Of a DNA stretch of 64,000 nucleotides, positions 1 through 8,518 are shown piece by piece. The stretch lies in assembly GCF_013868415.1 (NCBI RefSeq), contig NZ_JACEMT010000046.1, positions 1 through 64,000 of the forward strand. The letters are read 5' to 3'. The stretch is from Marinobacterium marinum. Lineage in GTDB: Bacteria > Pseudomonadota > Gammaproteobacteria > Pseudomonadales > Balneatricaceae. The number at the start of each line of letters is the position of its first letter. Positions within the stretch are counted from its first letter, which is position 1. Below the pieces are notes generated by a model that saw nothing but the letters and a program-made list of their open reading frames with translations, was not told the origin of the DNA and did no database searches. Made by a program: the position numbers and the translations under genes.

Positions 1-1062
<1,062 letters not shown>

Positions 1063-1069
1063 GTTACAC
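1063..1069 (-). other. attC R'' core box of cassette (attC interrupted by IS)
   Basis: On the minus strand this reads GTGTAAC followed by AAG, the usual start of an attC (RYYYAAC, often TAACAA). It is the exact reverse complement of the GTTACAC box at the cassette start (2709-2715), as expected for the R''/R' pair of one cassette. The stop codon TAA of the HEPN gene (1064-1066) lies within it, which is common for cassette genes. The rest of the attC (L'', L', R') is not found before the transposase gene, so it is probably split by the insertion and continues beyond the left window edge. Confidence 0.7.
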
Positions 1070-1612
1070 GGCCATTCGCAAGACATAACTGTTGGCCGCC
1101 CCATCAAAAACTAAACCATCTAAATACCTAACTATATTGAGTAAGCCTGCGTACTCTTGATTAAAGTTATCCATTGTCTTTCGGTTTGCACTATACCAGT
1201 CTCTAGGATCTTCATTCGCATGAACATTTCGGTGTCGATTGAGACACAGTTCATTAAGAAATGTGATATCTCTAGGTTGATAGCCCGTGTTAATGTCGTT
1301 AGATATATCGTAACCAAGCTCATCTTCAATCAATCTCTTAATATTTGCGAACTCTGGATTGTTAAACCTTTTTAGCCTAGTAGACAAGTCGGCTAAATCT
1401 TGCGGACTAGTCCCTCTCATTACCATGCAGTTGTAAACTACATGCTTAACAGCAGCCTCTAGAAATCTACAAGCCAATACATATACAGTGATATCGAGTA
1501 ACGCCTGTACCTTAATAGCAGCATACGTGTTTGGCTGATGTTGTACCGCAGAGCTGATACTGCCATCCAAGTTGCTTTTTAGCGTTTGGATTTCCGGGGA
1601 ATTGAAGTTCAT
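1064..1612 (-). CDS. HEPN domain protein, MAE_28990/MAE_18760-like (putative RNase)
   Basis: A 182-residue, mostly helical protein with the HEPN signature Rx4-6H near its C-terminal third: RHRNVH, giving R126 and H131. In HEPN proteins this pair forms the metal-independent RNase site at a dimer interface. The shape and the motif context (ELCLNRHRNVHANEDP) resemble the MAE_28990/MAE_18760 HEPN-like nuclease group, which is often encoded beside DUF262 proteins. The start is supported by AGGGGG placed 5 bases upstream, inside the last codons of the DUF262 gene, so translation is probably coupled. The TAA stop lies in the attC core box. Role as an effector in a defence or toxin-like pair is inferred from the motif and partner. 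The target RNA is unknown. Confidence 0.75.
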   Translation of the reverse strand: MNFNSPEIQTLKSNLDGSISSAVQHQPNTYAAIKVQALLDITVYVLACRFLEAAVKHVVYNCMVMRGTSPQDLADLSTRLKRFNNPEFANIKRLIEDELGYDISNDINTGYQPRDITFLNELCLNRHRNVHANEDPRDWYSANRKTMDNFNQEYAGLLNIVRYLDGLVFDGAANSYVLRMAV

Positions 1613-1614
1613 AA

Positions 1615-2664
1615 TTACCCCCTAAATACATCAAGAGCAATATCAATTCTTTCCCGCACTACTGCTGTAGAGGTGGTAGCAGAACGCAATCGACCATTGT
1701 CCTCGATTATGGCAGAAAATTTTGACACCCCATCTCTGACATCGAACGTGTTATACCCACGCTTAATGCAAATCCCTAAAGCGACAAAAACTGTTTCAAG
1801 TAGATTCCTTTTAATCACTCCTTTACTTCTAAAGCTATCACTTTCTAACTCAGAAACTAGTAAGTCACAAACCTGTTGAAATAGTTGTACATTTTCCCTC
1901 ATCTCTTCATCACGATTAATTGACTGGTAGTAGCTTAGGAACCGGCTCATTGGAGGGCGGTAATCTTCATAGCCATCAATTAAGGCCATAATGCGCAAAA
2001 TCAATTCAATATCAGCCAGCCGGATATGAGGCCCTGAACCGAGAAGGTCTCGCCACGCAGGATAAGTGTTAAGCCTGTGTAGAACACTATTAAAACTTCC
2101 GGTATATACACAGTTTCTTACCTCTTGATTTGTAAGAGGAATACCACCTGTATTTATTCGATAGAATAACTCATGGACAATCTCTGGATTGAAATCAATA
2201 TCATCTATAATTGTGGCGTTTTGCATTGAATTCATTAATCTACGCTGTAGATTAAGCGGTAGGTCTTTGTAGCTTTTTCCATCCCATGAACGACCATCCA
2301 ACCCTACAAGCCTAAAATCATTTCCATTAGAAAATTGCTCTGTTACGAAAAAATAGATTGTTTTTAGTCTTTGCAACCCATCAATAACTATAAAATCTTC
2401 TCTCGCCGAATTTCGGCCAAAGAATAAATTTGGTGTTGGAAAACCAATTAATAGGGAGTCGATAAACAAACTGGCAGTTCGCTTATCCCATACAAAGTTC
2501 CTCTGAAACTCTGGTTCCAATTCAAGTTCTTGTCTTTGAATAAGGTCGATTAGAGTTGCTATATTGTAAGAAATTGAATACGAAGTTATCTTTGAAAAAG
2601 CATCTTCAGAGGAAAATTCAAAATCTTCCTCATAATCGTTATCAAAACTAAAACTTTTTATCAT
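1615..2664 (-). CDS. DUF262 domain-containing protein (GmrSD N-terminal/ParB-like)
   Basis: A 349-residue protein with the hallmarks of DUF262: FQRNFVWD at residues 53-60 and a DGQQR-type motif, here IDGLQRL around residues 94-100, followed by YRINTGG (a FxxxN-like segment). In GmrSD type IV restriction enzymes this domain binds and hydrolyses nucleotides and controls an attached DUF1524 HNH nuclease. This protein has no HNH motif, so it would need a partner, and the HEPN gene begins 2 bp after its stop. A GGAAGG sequence 11 bases upstream could serve as ribosome-binding site. The gene is the promoter-proximal one of the cassette. Function as sensor or regulator of the HEPN protein is inferred; phage defence is plausible but not shown by sequence. 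Confidence 0.85.
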   Translation of the reverse strand: MIKSFSFDNDYEEDFEFSSEDAFSKITSYSISYNIATLIDLIQRQELELEPEFQRNFVWDKRTASLFIDSLLIGFPTPNLFFGRNSAREDFIVIDGLQRLKTIYFFVTEQFSNGNDFRLVGLDGRSWDGKSYKDLPLNLQRRLMNSMQNATIIDDIDFNPEIVHELFYRINTGGIPLTNQEVRNCVYTGSFNSVLHRLNTYPAWRDLLGSGPHIRLADIELILRIMALIDGYEDYRPPMSRFLSYYQSINRDEEMRENVQLFQQVCDLLVSELESDSFRSKGVIKRNLLETVFVALGICIKRGYNTFDVRDGVSKFSAIIEDNGRLRSATTSTAVVRERIDIALDVFRG

Positions 2665-2708
2665 TTTATATAAATCCTTCCAAAATCCTGCGCATTCAAT
2701 TTCGAGCC

Positions 2709-2760
2709 GTGTAACAGCCTGTTAATGAGGTCTTCGACCTCATAATAATTATTAGCGGGT
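2709..2760 (-). other. attI-like site with crossover box GTTACAC
   Basis: Upstream of intI the minus strand carries a simple-site arrangement: a left box ending TTAAC, a 5-base spacer AGGCT, then GTTACAC (2715-2709), where recombination would fall between G and TT. Next to it is a near-perfect dyad (2725-2732 with 2736-2743, ATGAGGTC and its complement, loop TTC). The site lies between the integrase gene and the first cassette, where attI is expected. The outer boundary given here is approximate. Confidence 0.65.
2725..2743. repeat. 8-bp inverted repeat beside attI core
   Basis: ATGAGGTC and GACCTCAT are separated by TTC. The arms are perfect. The repeat sits 10 bp from the cassette crossover site, on the integrase side. 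It could be an integrase-binding or accessory element of attI, or a short hairpin in the leader of the cassette transcript. Neither role is established. Confidence 0.6.
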
Positions 2761-2909
2761 ATACCTTTTAATTCTGGTCACCGCTTCATAACTCGTTGAA
2801 AAATAATGGGTTGACACCAGAGCGTACGGACAAAAAGGTACTTTTCTCGACATCACGCCACCCAGCAGGTATAACGATCTGCATACATTTCATGGATGAG
2901 GTGTTGCTC

Positions 2910-3875
2910 ATGTCAAAATCTCCCTTTCTCAAGTCCGTTGAGGACTTTATGCTGGTCCAGCGCTACAGCCGGCGGACGATCAGCACATATCTTTACTGGA
3001 TCAAGTATTTCATTCTGTACAGCGGCAAGCGCCATCCAAGCCACCTGCATGATGAAGACATCATCCGCTTTCTGACCTTTCTTGCTGTTGAGCGCAATGT
3101 ATCTGCCGGTACCCAAGCGCTTGCCCTGAACGCAATCGTCTTTCTCAAAACAAGATTTCTGGGCCAAACGGTGGGCGATCTGTCCGGCTACAGCACGGCC
3201 TCCAAGCCGCGCAAGCTGCCTGTCGTGCTGACCAATCAGGAGGTATCCGCTCTTCTCAGACAGCTGACTGGCGTCCACTATCTGATGGCGGCCATGTTGT
3301 ACGGTTCTGGATTGCGGCGTATTGAACTGGTGCGCCTGAGAGCCAAGGATATCGATTTCGACTATCGGCAAATTCGGGTGATTAACGGCAAGGGTGGCAA
3401 ACACCGGCTGGTGACGCTGGCGGAGGAACTGTTGCCCCTGCTGAGTCAGCAGGTAGAGCGGGTAGAGAATTATCTCAAGCAGGATTTGATGTGCGAAGGT
3501 TATGCGGGCGTGTGGTTGCCCGATGCACTTGCTCGCAAGTATCCCAATGCACCCTTTGAGTCTGGCTGGCATTACCTCTTCCCTGCTTCTCGCCTGAGTA
3601 TTGACCCTGCCGGCAAACTCCTGCGCCGGCACCATTACGATGAGAGTAACCTGAACAAACTGATAAGAAAAGCGGCGCGAGATGCCGACATCCGCAAGCC
3701 GGTGTCCTGTCATACCCTTCGGCATTCATTCGCAACGCACTTGCTGCAGTCGGGCGTGGATATACGAACGGTACAGCAGCAGCTTGGCCATGCCGATGTG
3801 AAGACCACCGAGATCTATACGCATGTGTTGAAACAGGGCGCCCAGGGCGTCAAAAGCCCGTTAAGCACCCTGTGA
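2910..3875 (+). CDS. intI: integron integrase (IntI, tyrosine recombinase)
   Basis: A 321-residue tyrosine recombinase that inserts and excises cassettes at attI and attC. The SAM-like N-terminal domain (FMLVQRYSRRTISTYLYWI) is followed by the catalytic domain with all active residues: R in SGLRRIELVRLR, H and R in HTLRHSFATHL, H in LGHADV and Y in YTHVLKQG. The IntI-specific insertion is present around ALARKYPNAPFESGWHYLFP, which separates it from ordinary XerC/D or phage integrases. The ending GVKSPLSTL is also typical. The ATG at 2910 is chosen because GAGG lies 8 bases upstream; longer in-frame starts (2892, 2796) are less likely. The cassette on the other strand and the attI-like site between them support the call. 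No LexA box (CTGT-N8-ACAG) was found upstream. Confidence 0.95.
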   Translation: MSKSPFLKSVEDFMLVQRYSRRTISTYLYWIKYFILYSGKRHPSHLHDEDIIRFLTFLAVERNVSAGTQALALNAIVFLKTRFLGQTVGDLSGYSTASKPRKLPVVLTNQEVSALLRQLTGVHYLMAAMLYGSGLRRIELVRLRAKDIDFDYRQIRVINGKGGKHRLVTLAEELLPLLSQQVERVENYLKQDLMCEGYAGVWLPDALARKYPNAPFESGWHYLFPASRLSIDPAGKLLRRHHYDESNLNKLIRKAARDADIRKPVSCHTLRHSFATHLLQSGVDIRTVQQQLGHADVKTTEIYTHVLKQGAQGVKSPLSTL

Positions 3876-3978
3876 AGGCCTCGCCCGTAAACGAAGATCG
3901 GGAGCTGCATGCCTCCCCGCCTCCCTTGAGCTGCTAAGCTTGTGTCAGATGCCTAACCCTTTAACCAGGAGAGAAGCA

Positions 3979-4368
3979 ATGAGCTATCAACACGTCCTGG
4001 TCACCGTGGACTTGTCTGACGCAAGTAAAACACTTATCGATAAAGCCATCGAGCAAGCCAAACCGGCTCACAGCAAGCTTTCGATTGTTTATGTCGAAAC
4101 AGACCGTCTGAGGGAAGACCCAAAAGAGGAGCAACGCATACAGGCGCAACTGCACAGTCTTGTTGATGAGTGTGGCTATCCCGTAACGGACACCTTGTCA
4201 GTCATCGGTGATTTACATATGAAGGTGGCCGGTCTGGTCGAGACCAGTGATATTGACCTGGTCGTATGTGGCCATCACCACACCCTGGTTAGCCGCCTAT
4301 TCAGTTCAGTACCCAAACTCGTCAACAACGTGAAGGCTGACTTGCTGATCGTCAACCTCGGTTCATAA
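3979..4368 (+). CDS. UspA family universal stress protein
   Basis: A 129-residue single-domain universal stress protein. It starts with the usual beta strand YQHVLVTVDLSD and ends with PKLVNNVKADLLIVNL. The CGHHHTLVSRLFSS segment corresponds to the nucleotide-binding GxxGxnG(S/T) region but lacks its glycines, so it may not bind ATP in the MJ0577 manner. The start is set by AGGAGA 6 bases upstream of ATG 3979; an in-frame ATG at 3940-3942 has no comparable site. It stands alone between intI and the convergent cysH, with a terminator after it. Cytoplasmic. The precise role is unknown. Confidence 0.88.
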   Translation: MSYQHVLVTVDLSDASKTLIDKAIEQAKPAHSKLSIVYVETDRLREDPKEEQRIQAQLHSLVDECGYPVTDTLSVIGDLHMKVAGLVETSDIDLVVCGHHHTLVSRLFSSVPKLVNNVKADLLIVNLGS

Positions 4369-4405
4369 CCGGCTCGATGAATAGCCGAGGAGGGTTATAA
4401 CCATA

Positions 4406-4428
4406 AAAACCCGCACGCGGCGGGTTTT
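4406..4428. terminator. bidirectional intrinsic terminator between uspA and cysH
   Basis: AAAACCCGC and GCGGGTTTT form a perfect 9-bp stem with a 5-base loop. A runs on one side and T runs on the other allow it to work for both convergent transcripts. Confidence 0.85.
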
Positions 4429-4450
4429 ACAAGACAACGACAGAGTGGGA

Positions 4451-5074
4451 TTACAGCTGCGTATGCAGCCCGCACTCACGGGTTTCGAGCGCCTTAGTCG
4501 GGTCGAAGTAGTCGTGTTCGTTGGGCAGGTTATGCTCGGCCAGGTAGGCGTCCATGTCCGCTTCGGTCCAATTGAACAGCGGTGCTACCTTGATGATACC
4601 GTCCTTGCTGGCAGAGACGATATCCAGTGACTGACGGAACTCGGTCTGGTCCTTGCGGATGGCGTTCAGCCAGAGATCCGGCTTCAGCTCGGCCAGTGCG
4701 CGCTGGAAAGGTTCCAGTTTGACCTGACGAGTGAACTCCTCGTGCTGAGGATCGTCCACCTCCGGGATGCCGCCCATCAGCACGTTACGGCGTGCGGCGC
4801 TCATCTCGGGGATGTAGGTGACGATATTCAGGTTCAGATCCTTGATCAGCTGTTCCGCGAAGCGGTAGGTAGCCGAGGTGTTGTAACCGGAATCCACCCA
4901 CAGCACCTTGATGTCAGGCTTGGCCTGCACCGCCATGTGCAGGATCACCGACTCGTAGGGACGGAAGTTGGTGGTCACCAACGGCTGGTCGCTGTTGGCG
5001 ATCGCCCAGGCGACGATTTCTTGCGGCGTCTTGCCAGCCAGTTCGGCGTTGGCGGCGGCCAGATCGATGCTCAT
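4451..5074 (-). CDS. cysH: phosphoadenosine phosphosulfate (PAPS) reductase CysH
   Basis: A 207-residue protein of the PAPS reductase family, which reduces activated sulfate to sulfite using thioredoxin. It shows the PP-loop-like fold (TTNFRPYESVILHMA, WVDSGYNT) and the C-terminal catalytic cysteine in RECGLHTQL, the only cysteine seen in the protein. The paired-cysteine motifs that bind a 4Fe-4S cluster in APS reductases are absent, so the substrate is expected to be PAPS. It is somewhat shorter than E. coli CysH (244 residues). The start follows AAGGAG by 9 bases. It is the last gene of the cysI-DUF934-cysH operon, 14 bp after DUF934. The need for PAPS is notable because the CysN of this window carries only a decayed APS-kinase domain. 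Confidence 0.93.
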   Translation of the reverse strand: MSIDLAAANAELAGKTPQEIVAWAIANSDQPLVTTNFRPYESVILHMAVQAKPDIKVLWVDSGYNTSATYRFAEQLIKDLNLNIVTYIPEMSAARRNVLMGGIPEVDDPQHEEFTRQVKLEPFQRALAELKPDLWLNAIRKDQTEFRQSLDIVSASKDGIIKVAPLFNWTEADMDAYLAEHNLPNEHDYFDPTKALETRECGLHTQL

Positions 5075-5088
5075 TCCTGTTCTCCTTG

Positions 5089-5565
5089 TCAGCTTTGCGG
5101 ATAGGCCGGACGGGTGACGGATGCGCCACCCTGGTAACGAACGCTCACTTCATCGAAGGCGTTCAGCACGTCCGGCGTGTAGCGATCTTCCGGCACCAGC
5201 AGGGCATCAAAGCCGCAGCGTTCCAGATGGGCCAGACGGTCGCGGGTTACATCACCTACGGCACGGAGCTGGCCCTTGTAATCGGCGCGACGCAGCAGAC
5301 GCGCGATGCTGAAGCCACGGCCATCGGTGAAGGCCGGGAATTCCACCGCGATCAGTTCCACCTGTCCGTTCAGCGCCAGCACTTGGTCCAGGTCGTCGTC
5401 GCCGTTGACCTGCACGCCCACTTCACGACCGGCCAGGGCTTCGCGGTTTTCCAGCCACTGCGCCAGCGGCAGGATGACGGCGCCATCAGCGGGGATCGCC
5501 TGATCCTCTGCAACAGTGATCCACTTGTCTTCAGCTACCGGGGTGCGATCAATGATCAGCGGCAT
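5089..5565 (-). CDS. DUF934 domain protein of the sulfite reduction operon
   Basis: A 158-residue DUF934 protein. Members are encoded with siroheme nitrite/sulfite reductase and CysH in many proteobacteria and are thought to help sulfite reduction, but no biochemical role is established. The conserved core is visible as VEFPAFTDGRGFSIARLLR, then ELRAVGDVTRDRLAHLERCGFDAL-like text ending in a FDEVSVRYQGG tail. The start codon overlaps the 3' end of cysI by 17 bp, so the two are translationally coupled, and cysH follows 14 bp later. Soluble, no signal peptide. Confidence 0.9.
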   Translation of the reverse strand: MPLIIDRTPVAEDKWITVAEDQAIPADGAVILPLAQWLENREALAGREVGVQVNGDDDLDQVLALNGQVELIAVEFPAFTDGRGFSIARLLRRADYKGQLRAVGDVTRDRLAHLERCGFDALLVPEDRYTPDVLNAFDEVSVRYQGGASVTRPAYPQS

Positions 5566-7207
5566 ATACGGCCTCCTTGAACGGCTCTACTCCGACGCGA
5601 CGGACCACTTCCAGAAAGCTTTCCGCTTCGGAGTCGCGCTGGTCGATGTACGTCAGCAAAATCTTTTCGATGGTGTTGGCCACTTCGTCAGCGGCGATCG
5701 CCTTGCCCAGCACCTTGCCCAGGGACGCTTCCGCTTCTGATGAGCCGCCCAAGGTAAACTGGTACCAGTCCTCGCCCTTCTTGTCGACGCCGAGGATACC
5801 GATATGACCCACGTGGTGGTGCGCACAGGCGTTGATGCAGCCTGACATATTCAGGCGCACTTCGCCCACGTCGTGCAGGTAGTCCACGTTCTCGAACTTC
5901 TCGTTGATCTGCTCGGCGATATTCAGCGTCTTGGCGTTGGCCAGACCGCAGAAGTCGAAACCGGGGCAGACAATCATGTCGGTCAGGGTGCCGATGTTCG
6001 GGCGCGCCAGGTTGTTGGCATTGAGGCTGTTCCACACTTCGTGCAGGTCACTCTGCTTCACGTCGGCCAGCACCAGGTTCTGGTGGTGGGTCGCACGGAT
6101 CTCGCCGAAGGAGAAGCGGTCCGCCAGGTCGGCCACGGCTTCCATCTGCAGGTCGGTGATATCACCCGGCGCCTTCAGGTAGGGCTTCAGCGATACCACG
6201 ACGATACGGTAACCCGGCACCTTGTGCTCGACGGTGTTGCGCTCGTACCAGGCACGGAAGTCATCGTTCTGGGCCAGCAGTGCATCCAGGTTGCTGTCGG
6301 CGGCCTCGGCGGCATACGCCGGCGGTGCGAACTGCGCCTTAACCTTGTCGATCTCGTCCTGGGACAGGCGCAAATCGGACTCGCGAATCTCGGCCCACTC
6401 CGCTTCTACCTGCTCACGGAAGGCATCGATCCCCATGGCGTTCACCAGGATCTTGATACGCGCCTTGTACTTGTTGTCGCGGCGACCGTTCAGGTTGTAC
6501 ACGCGGAGAATCGCGTCCAGGTAGGACAGCAGATCCTGCGGTGCCAGGAACGGGTTGATCTGCTTGCCGATTACCGGCGTACGGCCCAGCCCGCCACCGA
6601 CCAGCACTTCGAAACCGATCTCGCCGGCATCGTTCTTGACCAGGTGCAAACCGATATCGTGTACCTGGGACGCGGCACGGTCTTCGGGACCGCCGGTGAC
6701 GGCGATCTTGAACTTGCGCGGCAGATAGGCGAATTCGGGGTGCAGTGTAGACCACTGACGGATGATCTCGCACCAGGGGCGCGGGTCTTCCAGTTCGCTG
6801 GCGATCACGCCGGCGTAGGGATCGGTGGTGGTGTTACGGATACAGTTGCCGGAGGTCTGGATGGCGTGCATCTGCACTTCGGCCAGCTCGGCCAGAATGT
6901 CAGGCACCGACTCCAGCGTCGGCCAGTTGTACTGGATATTGGTGCGCGTGGTGAAGTGGCCGTAGCTCTTGTCGTAGGTGCGGGCAATATGGGCCAGCTT
7001 GCGCATCTGGGTCGAAGACAGCAGACCGTAGGGAACGGCCACACGCAGCATCGGGGCCTGACGCTGGATATAAAGGCCATTCATCAGGCGCAGGGCACGA
7101 AACTCCTCATCAGGCAGTTCGCCTGCCAGGTAGCGACGGGTCTGGTCGCGATACTGCGCAACCCGTTCGTCTACCAGCTTCTGGTCCACTTCGGTGTACT
7201 GGTACAT
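5549..7207 (-). CDS. cysI: nitrite/sulfite reductase, siroheme-4Fe-4S hemoprotein (CysI type)
   Basis: A 552-residue siroheme enzyme that reduces sulfite to sulfide with six electrons. The protein has the two-fold repeat of this family, with ferredoxin-like half domains near residues 50-120 and 330-400. The cluster ligands are CPGFDFC (C-x5-C) and GCINAC (C-x3-C). The siroheme-contacting segment FTTRTNIQYNW is present near residue 87. It is first in a minus-strand operon with DUF934 and cysH and diverges from cysDN. A ferredoxin- or NADPH-type partner (CysJ) is not nearby, so the electron donor is unclear. Assignment to sulfite rather than nitrite rests on the sulfur-assimilation neighbours. 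Confidence 0.92.
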   Translation of the reverse strand: MYQYTEVDQKLVDERVAQYRDQTRRYLAGELPDEEFRALRLMNGLYIQRQAPMLRVAVPYGLLSSTQMRKLAHIARTYDKSYGHFTTRTNIQYNWPTLESVPDILAELAEVQMHAIQTSGNCIRNTTTDPYAGVIASELEDPRPWCEIIRQWSTLHPEFAYLPRKFKIAVTGGPEDRAASQVHDIGLHLVKNDAGEIGFEVLVGGGLGRTPVIGKQINPFLAPQDLLSYLDAILRVYNLNGRRDNKYKARIKILVNAMGIDAFREQVEAEWAEIRESDLRLSQDEIDKVKAQFAPPAYAAEAADSNLDALLAQNDDFRAWYERNTVEHKVPGYRIVVVSLKPYLKAPGDITDLQMEAVADLADRFSFGEIRATHHQNLVLADVKQSDLHEVWNSLNANNLARPNIGTLTDMIVCPGFDFCGLANAKTLNIAEQINEKFENVDYLHDVGEVRLNMSGCINACAHHHVGHIGILGVDKKGEDWYQFTLGGSSEAEASLGKVLGKAIAADEVANTIEKILLTYIDQRDSEAESFLEVVRRVGVEPFKEAVYAADH

Positions 7208-7485
7208 GTCAGGTCAACCTTGTTATTGACAGGGTATTGAAACAGAGTGCCATGCTACCGATCGATCTTTATAACGTAAAATAATAATTAATAATTTTGT
7301 TATTCCATTTTGAGTCATGAACAACCAACACCAGGCATCGCGCCCACCCCTGCCTCATATTACTTATAGCTATATAAGAATGAATATATATTCTTTTTTA
7401 TTTTAACAACTCTTGCTCATAATGCCGTTCAGTTATGAGACCTCCCCTGCGAGGCTCCGTGTATCACACCTAGTGAAAGAGTCGC
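7208..7485. promoter_or_regulatory. divergent cysI / cysD promoter region
   Basis: 278 bp without a gene, distinctly AT-rich, between the two divergent sulfur-assimilation operons. It contains a perfect 12-bp palindrome GAATATATATTC (7382-7393), about 95 bp before cysD. In gammaproteobacteria such cys promoters are normally activated by the LysR-type regulator CysB. No CysB site can be assigned with confidence because its motif is weak. Promoter elements were not fixed. Confidence 0.5.
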
Positions 7486-8406
7486 ATGATGAACCTGTTG
7501 CCGGAACACCGCCTGACCCATCTGAAACAGCTCGAAGCTGAAAGCATTCACATCATCCGCGAGGTGGCTGCCGAGTTCGATAATCCGGTCATGCTCTACT
7601 CCATCGGCAAGGATTCATCCGTGATGCTGCACCTTGCCCGCAAGGCCTTTTACCCCGGTAAACCCCCTTTCCCGCTGCTGCACGTGGACACCACCTGGAA
7701 ATTCAAGGAGATGATCCAGTTCCGTGACAGGATGGCGGAAGAAGCCGGCATGGACCTGATCGTACATATCAACCCGGAAGGCGTTGAAATGGGTATCAGC
7801 CCGTTCGTGCATGGCTCTGCCAAACACACCGACATCATGAAAACCCAGGGGCTGAAGCAGGCATTGAACCAGTACAAATTCGATGCGGCCTTTGGCGGTG
7901 CCCGCCGTGACGAGGAGAAATCCCGCGCCAAGGAACGCGTTTTCTCCTTCCGTGACAAGCACCACCGCTGGGACCCGAAAAACCAGCGCCCGGAGCTGTG
8001 GAACACCTACAACACCCGTGTCGATAAGGGTGAGAGCATCCGTGTTTTCCCGCTGTCCAACTGGACCGAGCTGGATATCTGGCAGTACATCCACCTGGAG
8101 CAGATTCCGATCGTACCGCTCTACTTCTCCGCGGTGCGTCCGGTGGTTGAGCGCGACGGCATGCTGATCATGGTCGATGATGAACGTCTGCCGCTGGCCG
8201 ACGGCGAAGTGCCAATGATGAAGAACATCCGTTTCCGCACCCTGGGGTGTTACCCGCTGACCGGTGCCGTGGAATCCGATGCCGACACGCTGCCGGAGAT
8301 CATCCAGGAGATGCTGCTGACCACGACATCAGAGCGGCAGGGCCGAGCCATCGACCACGACAGTGCCGGCTCCATGGAACAGAAAAAAATCGAAGGATAT
8401 TTCTGA
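7486..8406 (+). CDS. cysD: sulfate adenylyltransferase subunit 2 CysD
   Basis: A 306-residue ATP sulfurylase small subunit, which makes APS from sulfate and ATP. The PP-loop motif is [14 protein letters not shown] near residue 38, followed by the family block [16 protein letters not shown] and [12 protein letters not shown]. The C-terminal tail ([16 protein letters not shown]) is the conserved CysD ending. It forms a heterodimer with CysN, encoded 112 bp downstream in the same direction. The start is one of two tandem ATG codons at 7486/7489. Cytoplasmic. Confidence 0.96.
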   Translation: MMNLLPEHRLTHLKQLEAESIHIIREVAAEFDNPVMLYSIGKDSSVMLHLARKAFYPGKPPFPLLHVDTTWKFKEMIQFRDRMAEEAGMDLIVHINPEGVEMGISPFVHGSAKHTDIMKTQGLKQALNQYKFDAAFGGARRDEEKSRAKERVFSFRDKHHRWDPKNQRPELWNTYNTRVDKGESIRVFPLSNWTELDIWQYIHLEQIPIVPLYFSAVRPVVERDGMLIMVDDERLPLADGEVPMMKNIRFRTLGCYPLTGAVESDADTLPEIIQEMLLTTTSERQGRAIDHDSAGSMEQKKIEGYF

Positions 8407-8518
8407 TCCTCAGTTTAGAAGCGGTTACAGCATTCATCGTGACAGCCAACCGCGCGCGCAGATGCAACTCGGTTCGCGCCGGACAGGCTTCACAGACAGA
8501 ACACGGGAAGAGAGAATA

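Larger units (their letters stand above)
1063..2714 (-). mobile_element. integron gene cassette carrying DUF262 and HEPN genes
   Basis: The segment begins right after the attI crossover point (G|TTACAC on the minus strand) and runs to the attC R'' box. It carries two co-directional genes separated by 2 bp, reading away from the integrase gene, the standard orientation of cassettes. Its base composition is clearly more AT-rich than the flanking chromosome. Two-gene cassettes are less common than single-gene ones and often hold interacting pairs. The far end of the cassette cannot be placed because the attC is disrupted by the IS110 element. Confidence 0.72.

Noticed and set aside
2716-2909. 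Possible LexA (SOS) control of intI
   Set aside because: No CTGT-N8-ACAG palindrome was found in the region. A TTGACA hexamer at 2811-2816 has no good -10 at normal spacing, so neither an SOS site nor a definite promoter is reported.
5873-7240. 455-codon open frame antisense to cysI
   Set aside because: It is a mirror of a conserved gene in GC-rich DNA. The protein has no recognisable fold and low-complexity composition, while cysI on the other strand is clearly real.
8363-8518. Longer CysN starting at 8363
   Set aside because: The extension lies in the 3' end of cysD and downstream spacer, has no similarity to CysN, and ATG 8519 has a purine-rich ribosome-binding sequence.
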